Source: Fodinibius salicampi
Lineage (GTDB): Bacteria; Bacteroidota; Rhodothermia; Balneolales; Balneolaceae
NCBI RefSeq assembly: GCF_039545095.1
Contig: NZ_BAABRS010000001.1
Location: forward strand, 434,001-498,000
Direction of reading: 5' to 3'
DNA length: 64,000 bases
Positions within the stretch are counted from its first letter, which is position 1, and each line of letters opens with the position of its first letter. The notes beneath the pieces are model-generated. The model made no database searches. It had not been told where the DNA came from and was given only the letters and a program-made list of their open reading frames with translations. A program made the translations under genes and the position numbers. Positions 18,462 through 28,056 of this stretch are shown in pieces.

Positions 18462-18782
18462 ATGTCTGACAAAAGCAGTAACCTGAAAAAAGGTCAGATA
18501 GAAATAGAATTGCCCGACGAAGAGGCAAGTGGAACGTATTCCAACTTAGTTATGATATCACACTCTGCCTCTGAATTTATTTTGGACTTTATCTCCGTAA
18601 TGCCCGGACGCCCGAAGGCAAAAGTGGTAAAGCGAATGGTCCTCACTCCGGATCATGCAAAACGTCTGGTCAATGCGTTATCTGAAAACATTAAGCGGTT
18701 CGAAAGCGAAAACGGGACGATATCAAATGATGATCAGATTGATGTACCCTTTAATTACCGGGGACCGACACCTGAAGCATAG
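18462..18782 (+). CDS. DUF3467 family protein
   Basis: 106 residues, soluble. It contains the DUF3467 pattern: YSNLVMISHSASEFILDFI, MPGRPKAKVVKRMVLTPDHAKRL, and a C-terminal helix ALSENIKRFE. Function is not known for the family. It begins 8 bases after the deacetylase gene and 15 bases before the M23 peptidase gene, so it looks like the head of the envelope and ATP synthase run, or a bridge between the two. Confidence 0.85.
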   Translation: MSDKSSNLKKGQIEIELPDEEASGTYSNLVMISHSASEFILDFISVMPGRPKAKVVKRMVLTPDHAKRLVNALSENIKRFESENGTISNDDQIDVPFNYRGPTPEA

Positions 18783-18797
18783 CCTATTGAAGACATC

Positions 18798-19661
18798 ATG
18801 CTAGATTTTTTAAAACAGCTTTTTAATAAGAAGGAGCGGGATTTAACCTTTGTATTATTTGATGACCGCGAGCCTGATCCTTCCTCCAGCTATCGTTTTA
18901 AACCGGTTAAGATATTCTATCTTATCGGTGGAATGTTATTAACAGTAGCCGTAGGGGTATTTCTGCTGCTAAAGTTTACCCCGATAGCTGGTTTGTTTTT
19001 TTCCCAGACTGAAAAGGAGTTACGAACACAGGCTATTGAAATTGCCCAACAAGTTCAGATGCTCCAGGATTCTTTGGAGGTACGTAACGAGCAGCTTCTC
19101 CAGTTAAAAGAGGTGATAGCAGAAGGACAGGATACGGTCTTTGCCGTGAACCAATCACGGAGCGAAGCAGAAATTCCAGAAAATGAAAAAAGTTCGGAAC
19201 TTTCAAACTTTTCGCAAGTACACACTATGCAGGATACCTTATTGGCAAAGAACGAAGTTGTTCTTTCCGATATATTTGAGAATAAACCGGAATTTCCAGT
19301 TGGCTATCCGTTGGAAGGAACCATCACACGAGAATATGATCCTGGAAAAGGTCATTTCGGTATAGATATTGCTACCCGAGAGGGTAGTGCATTCGCAGCA
19401 ATTGCAGACGGTGCTGTTATCAATCAAAGTTGGACTTTAAATTACGGATGGGTATTATACATACAACATAGTAATGATATAGTTACCGTCTACAAGCACG
19501 CTGCAAGTGTTTCTAAATCTATAGGTGATATTGTTTTAAAAGGTGATGTGCTTGGCACTGCCGGGAATGTCGGTATTATAAGTTCGGGTCCTCATTTACA
19601 TATAGAAATCTGGAAAAATGGTGTTCCTCAGAATCCTAATTCTTATCTCATAAATTTGTAA
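18798..19661 (+). CDS. Membrane-anchored M23 metallopeptidase
   Basis: 287 residues. A cytoplasmic N-terminus, one transmembrane helix at about residues 40-62, a coiled-coil region (EIAQQVQMLQDSLEVR), then a LytM/M23 domain. The zinc ligands are intact: H and D in HFGIDIA and HxH in GPHLHIE. It should cleave peptidoglycan cross-links in the periplasm. It is 8 bases upstream of a bactofilin gene; M23 peptidase plus bactofilin pairs are known to act together in cell-shape control (for example LmdC/BacA), so this pair probably does so too. Confidence 0.9.
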   Translation: MLDFLKQLFNKKERDLTFVLFDDREPDPSSSYRFKPVKIFYLIGGMLLTVAVGVFLLLKFTPIAGLFFSQTEKELRTQAIEIAQQVQMLQDSLEVRNEQLLQLKEVIAEGQDTVFAVNQSRSEAEIPENEKSSELSNFSQVHTMQDTLLAKNEVVLSDIFENKPEFPVGYPLEGTITREYDPGKGHFGIDIATREGSAFAAIADGAVINQSWTLNYGWVLYIQHSNDIVTVYKHAASVSKSIGDIVLKGDVLGTAGNVGIISSGPHLHIEIWKNGVPQNPNSYLINL

Positions 19662-19669
19662 ACAGCTTT

Positions 19670-20173
19670 ATGTTTAATAAAAAGAACGACAATCAAAATA
19701 ATATGAGTTCTAATAACAACAAACCCAATAGTCCCTCAGTTAATATGATTAGTGAAGGCACAACATTAGAAGGTACGCTTAAAACTAAAAGTGACGTCCG
19801 TGTTGCCGGTACCGTAGACGGAGAGGTTAATGCGAAAGGAAAAGTCATTATCTCTTCAACGGGCAATATTAAAGGAAATATTGAAGCAGTTGATGCGGAT
19901 ATTGCCGGCCATGTGGATGGTAAAATAAAAGTTACCAATAAACTTGTTTTACGAGATTCGGCCGAGATTGAAGGTGATATCTATACTGAAACACTATTAG
20001 TAGAAGAGGGTGCCCAAATAAATGGTGAATTCCATATGACCCAAGAAGGCAGCAGTAGTGGTAGCAATAGTAAGAAATCTACGATAAATGGCCTGACGGG
20101 AACAAAGTCAAAAACGAATTCAAAAGATAAAAAAGAAGACAAGGATAAGGAGACTAAAACTCAAAAGAAGTAA
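19670..20173 (+). CDS. Bactofilin (polymer-forming cytoskeletal protein)
   Basis: 167 residues. A short disordered N/S-rich head (residues 1-25), then a right-handed beta-helix core with hydrophobic repeats (TTLEGTLKTKSDVRVAGTVDG, GNIKGNIEAVDADIAGHVDG, AEIEGDIYTETLLVEEGAQING), then a K/T/D-rich tail. Bactofilins assemble without nucleotides into membrane-associated filaments and recruit peptidoglycan enzymes. The adjacent M23 peptidase is the likely client. The next genes are atpZ and atpI. Confidence 0.93.
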   Translation: MFNKKNDNQNNMSSNNNKPNSPSVNMISEGTTLEGTLKTKSDVRVAGTVDGEVNAKGKVIISSTGNIKGNIEAVDADIAGHVDGKIKVTNKLVLRDSAEIEGDIYTETLLVEEGAQINGEFHMTQEGSSSGSNSKKSTINGLTGTKSKTNSKDKKEDKDKETKTQKK

Positions 20174-20185
20174 TTATCTCCCATA

Positions 20186-20401
20186 TTGAGCAAACAAAAT
20201 TTTCTTGCCGAGTATATTAGGTATGTCTCTTTGGGGATAGAGATAGCCGGGGCCCTTGCTATACCTATATTAATTGGATATTGGCTCGACAGTTATTTTG
20301 ATTTGGCTCCCTGGCTTTTGCTGACTGGCTGTTTGGTGGGCATTTTAAATATTTTTGTGATGATTTTTAAGCTTAACAGGCATTTTAATCAGAAGTCTTA
20401 A
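20186..20401 (+). CDS. atpZ: AtpZ/AtpI-type small membrane protein
   Basis: 71 residues, two transmembrane helices (YVSLGIEIAGALAIPILIGYWL; APWLLLTGCLVGILNIFVMIF) with the glycine-rich first helix and YWLD turn of AtpZ proteins. These proteins precede F1Fo operons and have been linked to c-ring assembly or Mg2+/Ca2+ transport. The start is a TTG at 20186, as no ATG lies upstream in frame. Confidence 0.85.
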   Translation: MSKQNFLAEYIRYVSLGIEIAGALAIPILIGYWLDSYFDLAPWLLLTGCLVGILNIFVMIFKLNRHFNQKS

Positions 20402-20410
20402 CGTGTAGCG

Positions 20411-20797
20411 TTGGCTGGAAAAACTTTTCGCAGGGTCTTTGTTCTATTCTTATGGGTGAGCCTGTTTATCTTAGTTTGTATTGCTCTGCTCTCATATTTC
20501 CTTTTTTATCCTGCCTTTTGGATGATAGTAGGAGCGAATGTACTTAGTTTCATTTTTGTCGGATCAAATTTCATTATTGTTAAGAACTTCAGGAGAAAGC
20601 CCCATAAAGTATTTTACCGACATTTCCTTATTGTTTTGTCCCTCCGCTTTATTATAGTGCTGGTAGGATTAATCCTTATTTTACAGACTATAAAATTTCA
20701 TCAAATTTCCTTTACAGTTAGTTTTATAATTTCTTATATTCTCCATTCTGTAATTGAGATTTTTTCAATCAACAAAATACTGCAAACTGACAATTAA
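20411..20797 (+). CDS. atpI: ATP synthase protein I-like membrane protein
   Basis: 128 residues, four predicted transmembrane helices. It starts at TTG 20411, 9 bases after atpZ, and ends 7 bases before atpB. Sequence similarity to known AtpI proteins is weak, as is usual in this phylum; position and topology carry the call. AtpI acts as a chaperone for c-ring assembly in other bacteria. Confidence 0.7.
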   Translation: MAGKTFRRVFVLFLWVSLFILVCIALLSYFLFYPAFWMIVGANVLSFIFVGSNFIIVKNFRRKPHKVFYRHFLIVLSLRFIIVLVGLILILQTIKFHQISFTVSFIISYILHSVIEIFSINKILQTDN

Positions 20798-20804
20798 AAA
20801 GTAA

Positions 20805-21839
20805 ATGCTACAGGCCTTTCGCCGCGTACTCGTTACCTTATTGATTTTCTTATTTGTTGCTTCTTCTGTAAAAGCCGCACAGGCAGATGAGGAGGATTCA
20901 GGTTCTGTTATTGATGTTATGGGAAAGGTGGTTGATCATCATTATTTTGCTTTGCCCGGATATGAGTTGCAGTTACCTCGTATTATGTTAGTGGACGGAG
21001 AGTGGCATTTTTATTCAAGTACCGGGGCGGCTCTTAATTCGGGAGATTTTGTTGAAGAAAATGGAGTACTGGTTCCATCCAATGGGAACGAAGTTACATT
21101 GGATATGTCAATCACTTCTCATTTAGTTTATGTATGGATTGGTATCGGACTGACTCTCTGGTTGACTATTGCTATGGCTCGTCGGTATAAAAGGGGACAG
21201 GGACGAAAGACAGAGCCAAAAGGCTGGTTTCAAAATCTATTTGAGGTTGTATTTGTATTTGTTCAGGATGATATAGCGAAGCAAAATATTTCCAATGATA
21301 AATATCGAAAATTTGTTCCTTATCTATTTGCCGTTTTTGTAGCCATCACTTTTATGAATCTTTTCGGGCTCTTACCGTGGGGAGTTACGGCAACGGCTGA
21401 TATAACGGTTACGGCTATTTTGGCATTTATTACTTTTGTATTAACACAGTGGAATGGCTCGAAGGACCACTGGGAGCATGTCTTTTGGTTTCCCGGAGTT
21501 CATCCTCTGATGCGTATTATTTTAACTCCTATTGAGATTATCGGTCTTTTTACCAAGCCTTTCGCCCTGGCCGTACGTCTGTTTGCAAACATGCTTTCTG
21601 GTAAGATTATGATTATTTGTATTCTGGGGCTGATCTTCATCTTTGCTGATATCTTTGGTTCAATTGCAGGAATAGGAGTTAGTTTCTTGTCTGTACCACT
21701 GACAGCGGTATTGTATATACTGAAGGCATTTGTCGGGATTTTACAAGCTTATATTTTCACACTGCTTTCCGCCGTGTTTATTGGGATGGCAGCAGCAGAG
21801 CACGAGCACCATGAGGAAGGAATTGAGGCTCATGCTTAA
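20805..21839 (+). CDS. atpB: ATP synthase Fo subunit a
   Basis: 344 residues. It has a cleavable-looking signal peptide ending near VKAAQA and an extracytoplasmic domain of about 85 residues before the usual helices, a form common in Bacteroidota and longer than E. coli AtpB. The essential arginine lies in FALAVRLFANMLSGKI, and the C-terminal helix LQAYIFTLLSAVFIGMA is typical. It forms the proton half-channels facing the c-ring. A His/Glu-rich tail (EHEHHEEGIEAHA) closes the protein. Confidence 0.95.
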   Translation: MLQAFRRVLVTLLIFLFVASSVKAAQADEEDSGSVIDVMGKVVDHHYFALPGYELQLPRIMLVDGEWHFYSSTGAALNSGDFVEENGVLVPSNGNEVTLDMSITSHLVYVWIGIGLTLWLTIAMARRYKRGQGRKTEPKGWFQNLFEVVFVFVQDDIAKQNISNDKYRKFVPYLFAVFVAITFMNLFGLLPWGVTATADITVTAILAFITFVLTQWNGSKDHWEHVFWFPGVHPLMRIILTPIEIIGLFTKPFALAVRLFANMLSGKIMIICILGLIFIFADIFGSIAGIGVSFLSVPLTAVLYILKAFVGILQAYIFTLLSAVFIGMAAAEHEHHEEGIEAHA

Positions 21840-21888
21840 TATTTTTCACTCATACATACTTATTAATTCAAATAACAACTAAACATAA

Positions 21889-22116
<228 letters not shown>

Positions 22117-22147
22117 ATGATAATAATTATTATATAATCATCGAATC

Positions 22148-22663
22148 ATGATGCTATTATTGGCAGGTGGAGGTGGAATCCTCTCATTTAACGGGGGGTT
22201 CGCTATATGGGTACTTATAAGTATGATCATCTTTCTATGGATCATGGGTAAGTATGCCGTTCCTCTTATTATGGATGCTCTGCAGGAACGTGAAGAACGG
22301 ATTAAAGATTCATTGGAATCTGCTGAGAAGGCACTTAACCGTGCCGAGCAAATTTCAAAGGATAATGAGAAAGCTCTTCGGGAAGCGGAAAAGAAGGCTC
22401 AGGAGATTCGTAAAGAGGCAATACAAGAAGCTGAGATGCTTCGTGCTGAACGAATTGAAAAGTCTAAGAAAGAGGCAGAAGAGATGATTGCCCAGGCTAA
22501 AAAAACCATTGAGCAAGAAAAGGAACGTGCGCTCATGGAACTTCGGGATGAAGTTGTTCACCTGGCCGTGCAGTCGGCATCTAAAATTATTGATGCAGAG
22601 CTTGACGAAAAGAAAAATAGCAAGCTCGTGGAGAGCTTTATCAAAGATATCTCTAAAAATTAA
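22148..22663 (+). CDS. atpF: ATP synthase Fo subunit b
   Basis: 171 residues. One N-terminal membrane helix (GFAIWVLISMIIFLWIM), then a long charged helix rich in E, K, A and R (residues about 45-150) that dimerises as the peripheral stalk. The start is ATG 22148, with a second ATG in the next codon. It starts 32 bases after atpE. Confidence 0.95.
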   Translation: MMLLLAGGGGILSFNGGFAIWVLISMIIFLWIMGKYAVPLIMDALQEREERIKDSLESAEKALNRAEQISKDNEKALREAEKKAQEIRKEAIQEAEMLRAERIEKSKKEAEEMIAQAKKTIEQEKERALMELRDEVVHLAVQSASKIIDAELDEKKNSKLVESFIKDISKN

Positions 22664-22668
22664 GGTAT

Positions 22669-23217
22669 ATGCATACAACCAAAGCAGCCACAAGATATGC
22701 AACGGCCCTCTTGGGGGTAGCCAACGAACGAAATGAACTGGAAGAAATACTTGAAGATATCCGGTTCATTCATAATACGTTAAATGATTCTAGTGAATTG
22801 GTTACTTTTTTGAAGAGTCCCGTTATTAAGTTTGATGACAAAACGGCTGTATTGGATAAGCTTTTTTTTGATGAGATCCGGGAGGCTACAAAGCTTTTTT
22901 TAAAGCTTTTATCGCGTAAAGATCGTATTAATCTGCTGGATCAGATTACCACTGCCTTTATAGCTCAATATAAAAAACAGGTCGGCATTATTACGGTTAA
23001 TGTGTATGTGGCCGAAGAGCTGGCAGATGAACAACGGGAGTTGTTGCATCAGAAGCTAGAGGAAAAAACCCAGAAGAAAGTAGAGATGGATATCAGCCTG
23101 GATAAATCATTGAAAGGAGGAATGGCTATCCGAATCGATGACACAGTAATTGATGGTACGGTTAAACATCAATTGGAACAGCTGGAAGAATCACTGCTTT
23201 CATCTACTGTAGAATAG
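22669..23217 (+). CDS. atpH: ATP synthase F1 subunit delta
   Basis: 182 residues, OSCP/delta family. N-terminal helical domain (TKAATRYATALLGVANE) and C-terminal domain with KKVEMDISLDKSLKGGMAIRIDD and DGTVKHQLEQL, the family signature. It joins the peripheral stalk to the top of F1 and begins 6 bases after atpF. Confidence 0.95.
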   Translation: MHTTKAATRYATALLGVANERNELEEILEDIRFIHNTLNDSSELVTFLKSPVIKFDDKTAVLDKLFFDEIREATKLFLKLLSRKDRINLLDQITTAFIAQYKKQVGIITVNVYVAEELADEQRELLHQKLEEKTQKKVEMDISLDKSLKGGMAIRIDDTVIDGTVKHQLEQLEESLLSSTVE

Positions 23218-23250
23218 AAATCAAATACGTTTTAAATTACAATATAAGCA

Positions 23251-24867
23251 ATGAGTCAAGTAAGACCAGACGAAGTATCAGCAATATTACGCAAGCAATT
23301 ATCCGGTTTTGAAAGCGAAGCGGATGTCTATGATGTTGGAACTGTTCTCGAAGTAGGGGATGGTATTGCCCGCGTCTATGGCTTGTCCAAAGTACAGGCC
23401 GGAGAACTTGTCGATCTTCCTGATTCTAAAGATGAAGATGGAAATACCGTTCGAGGCATGGTTTTAAACCTCGAGGAAGACAATGTGGGAATTGTACTTT
23501 TTGGTCCTACTAGTGCTGTGGAAGAAGGCGCCACCGTGAAGCGGACCAAGGATATTGCTTCTATTAATGTGGGGGATGGTCTTTTAGGGCGCGTTATTGA
23601 TCCACTGGGACGTCCCCTTGATGGAAAAGGACCTATCTCCGGAGATACTATTCGTGTCCCTCTTGAACGAAAAGCTCCGGGTGTTATTTACCGAGAACCG
23701 GTTAAGGAACCCTTGCAGACTGGAATTAAAGCTATTGACTCACTTATCCCAATTGGACGGGGCCAGCGTGAGCTGATTATTGGTGACCGCCAGACCGGAA
23801 AAACTTCGGTAGCTATTGACACCATTATAAATCAGAAACAAACACAGGATACGGAAAAACCGGTACATTGTATTTACGTAGCGGTTGGACAAAAAGGATC
23901 TACGGTTGCAGGAATTGCTAAAGCTCTTGAAGATCATGATGCCATAGACTATTCCACTATTGTTTCTGCACCCGCCAGTTCCACGGCTCCCATGCGATAT
24001 ATCGCTCCATTTGCAGGAGCAGCAATTGGGGAGTACTTCCGTGATACAGGCCGGCATGCACTAGTCATTTTCGATGATCTTTCGAAACAGGCCGTTGCTT
24101 ACCGGGAGCTTTCACTACTGTTGAAACGACCGCCTGGACGGGAAGCTTATCCTGGTGACGTTTTTTATCTGCACAGCCGGCTTTTGGAGCGTGCTGCTAA
24201 AATAATTGATGATGATAAGATTGCCCGGCAAATGAATAATATTCCGGAGCAATTAAGGCCGAAAGTTAAAGGCGGTGGATCTCTGACTGCTTTGCCGATT
24301 ATTGAAACACAGGCTGGCGATGTTTCTGCGTATATTCCGACTAACGTTATTTCTATTACAGACGGACAGATATTTCTTGATACGGATCTGTTTAACTCCG
24401 GTGTCCGTCCCGCTATTGATGTAGGGACCTCGGTATCTCGTGTAGGTGGTTCTGCTCAGGTTAAATCCATGAAAGACCTCTCGGGTACTATGAAGCTGGA
24501 CTTGGCCCAATATCGTGAGCTTGAGGCATTTGCTAAGTTTGGATCTGATCTTGATCCTGCCACTCAGCGACAATTGAAGCGTGGAGAGCGAACGGTTGAA
24601 CTGTTGAAACAGGATATTTACCAGCCTCTTGCGGTGCAAGAGCAAATTGCATTGCTTAAGATAAATAGTGAAGGATTGCTGGATGAATTGGAAATTGATC
24701 AGGTTCAGGAATTTGAGGCCGAATACCTCGAGACAGTGAATGTTAAATTTGATGAAAAAATGACTGAACTGGCAGAATCCGGTAAGCTTAGTGATGAGTT
24801 TGCTGACAAGTTATTGAATACTGCTCAAACAATAATTGATCAACTTACAGCTACTGAGAACTCTTAA
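23251..24867 (+). CDS. atpA: ATP synthase F1 subunit alpha
   Basis: 538 residues. P-loop [24 protein letters not shown], the arginine-finger region [14 protein letters not shown] and the alpha-type [14 protein letters not shown]. It forms the non-catalytic nucleotide sites of F1. Slightly longer than E. coli AtpA. It ends 3 bases before atpG. Confidence 0.98.
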   Translation: MSQVRPDEVSAILRKQLSGFESEADVYDVGTVLEVGDGIARVYGLSKVQAGELVDLPDSKDEDGNTVRGMVLNLEEDNVGIVLFGPTSAVEEGATVKRTKDIASINVGDGLLGRVIDPLGRPLDGKGPISGDTIRVPLERKAPGVIYREPVKEPLQTGIKAIDSLIPIGRGQRELIIGDRQTGKTSVAIDTIINQKQTQDTEKPVHCIYVAVGQKGSTVAGIAKALEDHDAIDYSTIVSAPASSTAPMRYIAPFAGAAIGEYFRDTGRHALVIFDDLSKQAVAYRELSLLLKRPPGREAYPGDVFYLHSRLLERAAKIIDDDKIARQMNNIPEQLRPKVKGGGSLTALPIIETQAGDVSAYIPTNVISITDGQIFLDTDLFNSGVRPAIDVGTSVSRVGGSAQVKSMKDLSGTMKLDLAQYRELEAFAKFGSDLDPATQRQLKRGERTVELLKQDIYQPLAVQEQIALLKINSEGLLDELEIDQVQEFEAEYLETVNVKFDEKMTELAESGKLSDEFADKLLNTAQTIIDQLTATENS

Positions 24868-24869
24868 AC

Positions 24870-25760
24870 ATGGCGAATCTTCGCGACATACGAAACCGGA
24901 TAGAATCCGTTAAAAATACGCGGCAGATTACGAAGGCCATGAAAATGGTTGCTGCCGCTAAATTGCGAAAGGCTCAAGATAGAATCATTGAGACCCGCCC
25001 CTACGCTTCTAAAATGAAGCAGATTGTAGGTCGGTTGGTTCAAAATGCTTCTGAAGATCACGAGCTTCTCAGAGAGCCGGAAAGCCGTAATGAGGTTTTG
25101 TTTATTATTATCGGTTCCGATCGGGGCTTGTGTGGTGCTTTCAATAACAATCTGTTTAAGGTTATTGGAAAAAAAATTGAGGAAGAATATGCAGAACAGA
25201 GGTCGAACGATTCCCTTTCTCTTGTTTGTATCGGACGAAAAGCAATCAAGCATTTTGGCAAGCGTAAGTATAATATTATAGCTGAATATCCTAACTTCTT
25301 TGAAGATGTTCAATTTGCCCAGGCTTCAGAAATTATGAAGTGGGTCATTAAAGAATATACGTCTGGTAAGTATGATGAAGTAAAGCTGGCTTATAATGAA
25401 TTTAAATCAGTTATTGCTCAAGAGCGTATAGTCGAATCTGTTTTACCTATTGACCCGACTTCACTGATTGATGAAGAAATCAGTGATCAGCCTGAAAGAG
25501 AATATATTTATGAGCCGGATGTAGATAGTATCCTGAAAGAATTATTACCTTCCCACTTGAATTTACAGTTATGGAAGGCTATTCTTGAATCAAATGCAGC
25601 TGAGCAGGGGGCGCGAATGACCGCAATGGATAACGCTACCGAGAATGCAAACGAGTTGCAGGAAGATCTTGAACTTGAGTATAACAGGGCGCGTCAGAGT
25701 GCTATTACAACTGAAATTTCAGAAATTATTTCAGGTGCACAGGCGCTGGAGAATGCATAG
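24870..25760 (+). CDS. atpG: ATP synthase F1 subunit gamma
   Basis: 296 residues. Conserved N-terminal coil RNRIESVKNTRQITKAMKMVAAAKLRKAQ, central GSDRGLCGAFNNN, and C-terminal coil GARMTAMDNATENA ... YNRARQSAITTEISEIISGAQAL. This is the central rotor shaft. It is the last ATP synthase gene here; atpD and atpC do not follow, and a tRNA gene lies next. Confidence 0.98.
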   Translation: MANLRDIRNRIESVKNTRQITKAMKMVAAAKLRKAQDRIIETRPYASKMKQIVGRLVQNASEDHELLREPESRNEVLFIIIGSDRGLCGAFNNNLFKVIGKKIEEEYAEQRSNDSLSLVCIGRKAIKHFGKRKYNIIAEYPNFFEDVQFAQASEIMKWVIKEYTSGKYDEVKLAYNEFKSVIAQERIVESVLPIDPTSLIDEEISDQPEREYIYEPDVDSILKELLPSHLNLQLWKAILESNAAEQGARMTAMDNATENANELQEDLELEYNRARQSAITTEISEIISGAQALENA

Positions 25761-25782
25761 ATAAATTTATTGTTAAGATACT

Positions 25783-25869
25783 GGAGGGATGGCAGAGTGG
25801 TCGAATGCGGCGGTCTTGAAAACCGTTGAGGCCTTATGGTCTCCGGGGGTTCGAATCCCTCTCCCTCCG
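25783..25869 (+). tRNA. tRNA-Ser(UGA)
   Basis: 87 bases. The acceptor stem GGAGGGA/TCCCTCC has discriminator G at 25869. Anticodon loop TCTTGAAAA gives anticodon TGA. A long variable arm (typical of tRNA-Ser) precedes the T-arm GGGGGTTCGAATCCC(T). The CCA end is not encoded. Confidence 0.97.
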
Positions 25870-25881
25870 CTCTGATAAGGT

Positions 25882-25916
25882 ATAGCCTCTTCCATTAGGG
25901 AGAGGCTATTTTTTAT
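25882..25916 (+). terminator. Intrinsic terminator after tRNA-Ser
   Basis: ATAGCCTCT at 25882-25890 pairs with AGAGGCTAT at 25901-25909 (10-base loop) and is followed by TTTTTTA. It may end both the tRNA and the ATP synthase transcript. Confidence 0.85.
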
Positions 25917-25981
25917 TAAATAAAAAGAGATGGACAAACGTTTATCAATCGAACTTCTCATTGAATAGATACTTCACCGCT

Positions 25982-27370
25982 ATGAAGAAAACTACCTTTG
26001 TTTTAGTATTACTTTTATTCTTCTGTTCGTATGGAACTTTTGCTCAGGATACCGTGCGGGTATCAATGCAGGAATTTATTGAGCGGGGAATTGAAAATGC
26101 CTCACAACTTGATTATGAACAGCAAAAAATACATTTAGCCGAGAACCAGATTGACCAGGTAAATGCCAAACGTTATTTGCCTTCATTTGAATTTAGTACC
26201 CAGCATGGAGTAGTGCCGGGTGTTGTTAGTCAACGCGATGATTTGAGTGAAGATGAATATTATTTGGATCCAAATCTTAAAAATGACTGGGAAGATTGGG
26301 CGGTATTTACCCGGGCCGAAGTAAGTGCGGCGCAACCTCTTTTTACTTGGGGAGCGCTAAGTAATGCTGTAAAAGCAGCCAAATCAGCTGCAGTAGCGGC
26401 AAAAGAGCAGTTTGAACAGCAAAAATCGGATTTGGAAGTTCGTTTAATAGAGCTTTACCAAAGCCATATCTTGACAAATGAAATTATGCGATTGCTAGAG
26501 GAAGCAACTAATACTATTAAGGATATCGAGAAACAGCTTGAAGAGAAACAGGAGGAGGGAGCTGAAGATTTTGATGAATCTGATTTTTTTAAGTTTAGAA
26601 TTTTTAAATCGGAATTCGCCAGTCGGGCGGCTGAAGTTCGGGAAAGCGCACAAATGACACGTCGAATATGGAACTATGTGTTACAGGCAGGAGAAGATAC
26701 ACTTTTTATTCCGGAGGAGTCATTTTTGGATCCTGTTACCGGGGAATTAAGGGAATTTGATTACTACCGGATGAATGCCGTTAGTAATCGTTCAGAAATA
26801 AAAGCGATCGAAGCGGGGATGAATGCGGCTGAGTATGGTTTGGAAGCTGAAAAGAGTAGAAACTATCCCGCACTGGTTCTTGGTATGTCCGGAAGTTTTG
26901 CCAATACTCCCAATCGGCCCCGCCAGAGCAATCCCTTTATCATTAACAATGCCAACTACCTTTCAGCATCATTTGGCTTAATTATACGACAGAATCTGGA
27001 TTTTTTAAGTATGAATGCTAATGTAGAGCGAAGGCAGCTACAATATCGCCAGACAAAATATTTAAGGGAGGCGGCCGTTGATGGTATTGAATTAGAACTT
27101 AATGAGGCTTATAAAAATGCCTCACTTTCAAAAACTAAAGTGGAGAACACCGATGAAGCTCTTCTAATTAGCAAGAAGTGGCTTCGTCAGGAACAACTGG
27201 ACTATGATTTTGACATAGGCAATACCAAAGATCTGATTGATGCCATGAAGAAAGAACTTGAACTGAGAGTACAAAAAAGGCGTGATATCTATGATTTTAA
27301 TACGGATATGCTTGAATTACATCGTAAGTCCGGTTTGCCGTTAACACCAATTTTTAATAATGAAGATTAA
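25982..27370 (+). CDS. TolC-family outer-membrane efflux protein
   Basis: 462 residues from ATG 25982 (a TTG at 25961 adds seven residues before the signal peptide). Signal peptide ends at YGTFAQ. The body has the two-fold alpha-helical barrel repeats of outer-membrane efflux proteins (AAQPLFTWGALSNAVKAAKSA in the first half; the second half has LIIRQNLDFLSMNANVERRQLQYRQ). No lipobox is present. The gene is immediately followed by an MlaC/Ttg2D-like periplasmic protein, so the pair may export a lipid or hydrophobic compound. The inner-membrane partner might be the MMPL exporter at 34312. Confidence 0.88.
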   Translation: MKKTTFVLVLLLFFCSYGTFAQDTVRVSMQEFIERGIENASQLDYEQQKIHLAENQIDQVNAKRYLPSFEFSTQHGVVPGVVSQRDDLSEDEYYLDPNLKNDWEDWAVFTRAEVSAAQPLFTWGALSNAVKAAKSAAVAAKEQFEQQKSDLEVRLIELYQSHILTNEIMRLLEEATNTIKDIEKQLEEKQEEGAEDFDESDFFKFRIFKSEFASRAAEVRESAQMTRRIWNYVLQAGEDTLFIPEESFLDPVTGELREFDYYRMNAVSNRSEIKAIEAGMNAAEYGLEAEKSRNYPALVLGMSGSFANTPNRPRQSNPFIINNANYLSASFGLIIRQNLDFLSMNANVERRQLQYRQTKYLREAAVDGIELELNEAYKNASLSKTKVENTDEALLISKKWLRQEQLDYDFDIGNTKDLIDAMKKELELRVQKRRDIYDFNTDMLELHRKSGLPLTPIFNNED

Positions 27371-27989
27371 TATGAAGTTTTTTAAAAATTATTTCCGCAT
27401 ATCACTCATTGTATTATTAGGTATACTTTTTGTGCAACCCGTAGATGGATGGGCGCAAAGAGATGTTTCAGACATCAAACAGCTTTTCGAAGAACGGGAT
27501 CGGGAAATTAAGGCCTTATTGGGGCCTAAAGGAACCGAGTATACTGATGAGCAACGGGAGAAACTCAAAAATATAATCAACGGGAATATAGATTATGGAG
27601 AAATGGCTCAATTCGCTCTGGGAGATACTTATGATGAGTTGTCCGCTGATAAACAAAATGAATTCGTCGATCTATTTTCAACGATCATTCGTGATCAGTC
27701 ATTAAATAAGCTGGATATTTATCGTGCAAAAGTAACCTACGAAGATATAACGGTAGAGGGAGATAGTGCTTTTGTAAGTACTATTGCGGAAATGGATAAG
27801 GTCCGTACGCCTGTAGGTTACGAACTGGAGTATGAAGAGAAAAACGGTACGCAGCAGTGGGTGGTAACAGATATGATTATTGACGATGTATCAACAGCTG
27901 GTTCTTATCAGCGACAGTTTCAGAGAATTATTCGCAAGAAAGGGTTTGATTCACTTATGGAGACGCTCCGTAAACGGGCAGCCCGATAG
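27360..27989 (+). CDS. MlaC/Ttg2D/HpnM-like periplasmic lipid-binding protein
   Basis: 209 residues. Signal peptide, then the MlaC-type domain: NGNIDYGEMAQFALGDTYDELSADKQNEFVDLFSTIIRDQ and a C-terminal IIDDVSTAGSYQRQFQRIIRKKGFDSLMETL. This family carries phospholipid or hopanoid-like lipids between membranes. The ATG at 27360 overlaps the TolC gene end by 11 bases; ATG 27372, 1 base after the stop, also gives a complete signal peptide and may be the real start. No MlaE/MlaF permease genes are nearby. HpnM-HpnN-type pairing with the MMPL protein at 34312 is a possibility. Confidence 0.87.
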   Translation: MKINMKFFKNYFRISLIVLLGILFVQPVDGWAQRDVSDIKQLFEERDREIKALLGPKGTEYTDEQREKLKNIINGNIDYGEMAQFALGDTYDELSADKQNEFVDLFSTIIRDQSLNKLDIYRAKVTYEDITVEGDSAFVSTIAEMDKVRTPVGYELEYEEKNGTQQWVVTDMIIDDVSTAGSYQRQFQRIIRKKGFDSLMETLRKRAAR

Positions 27990-28056
27990 GACAGAGAGGT
28001 TTTAAAATTTGACAAGAATAGTTGTATATTTAGCCCAAATTATATAAAAACTGTCT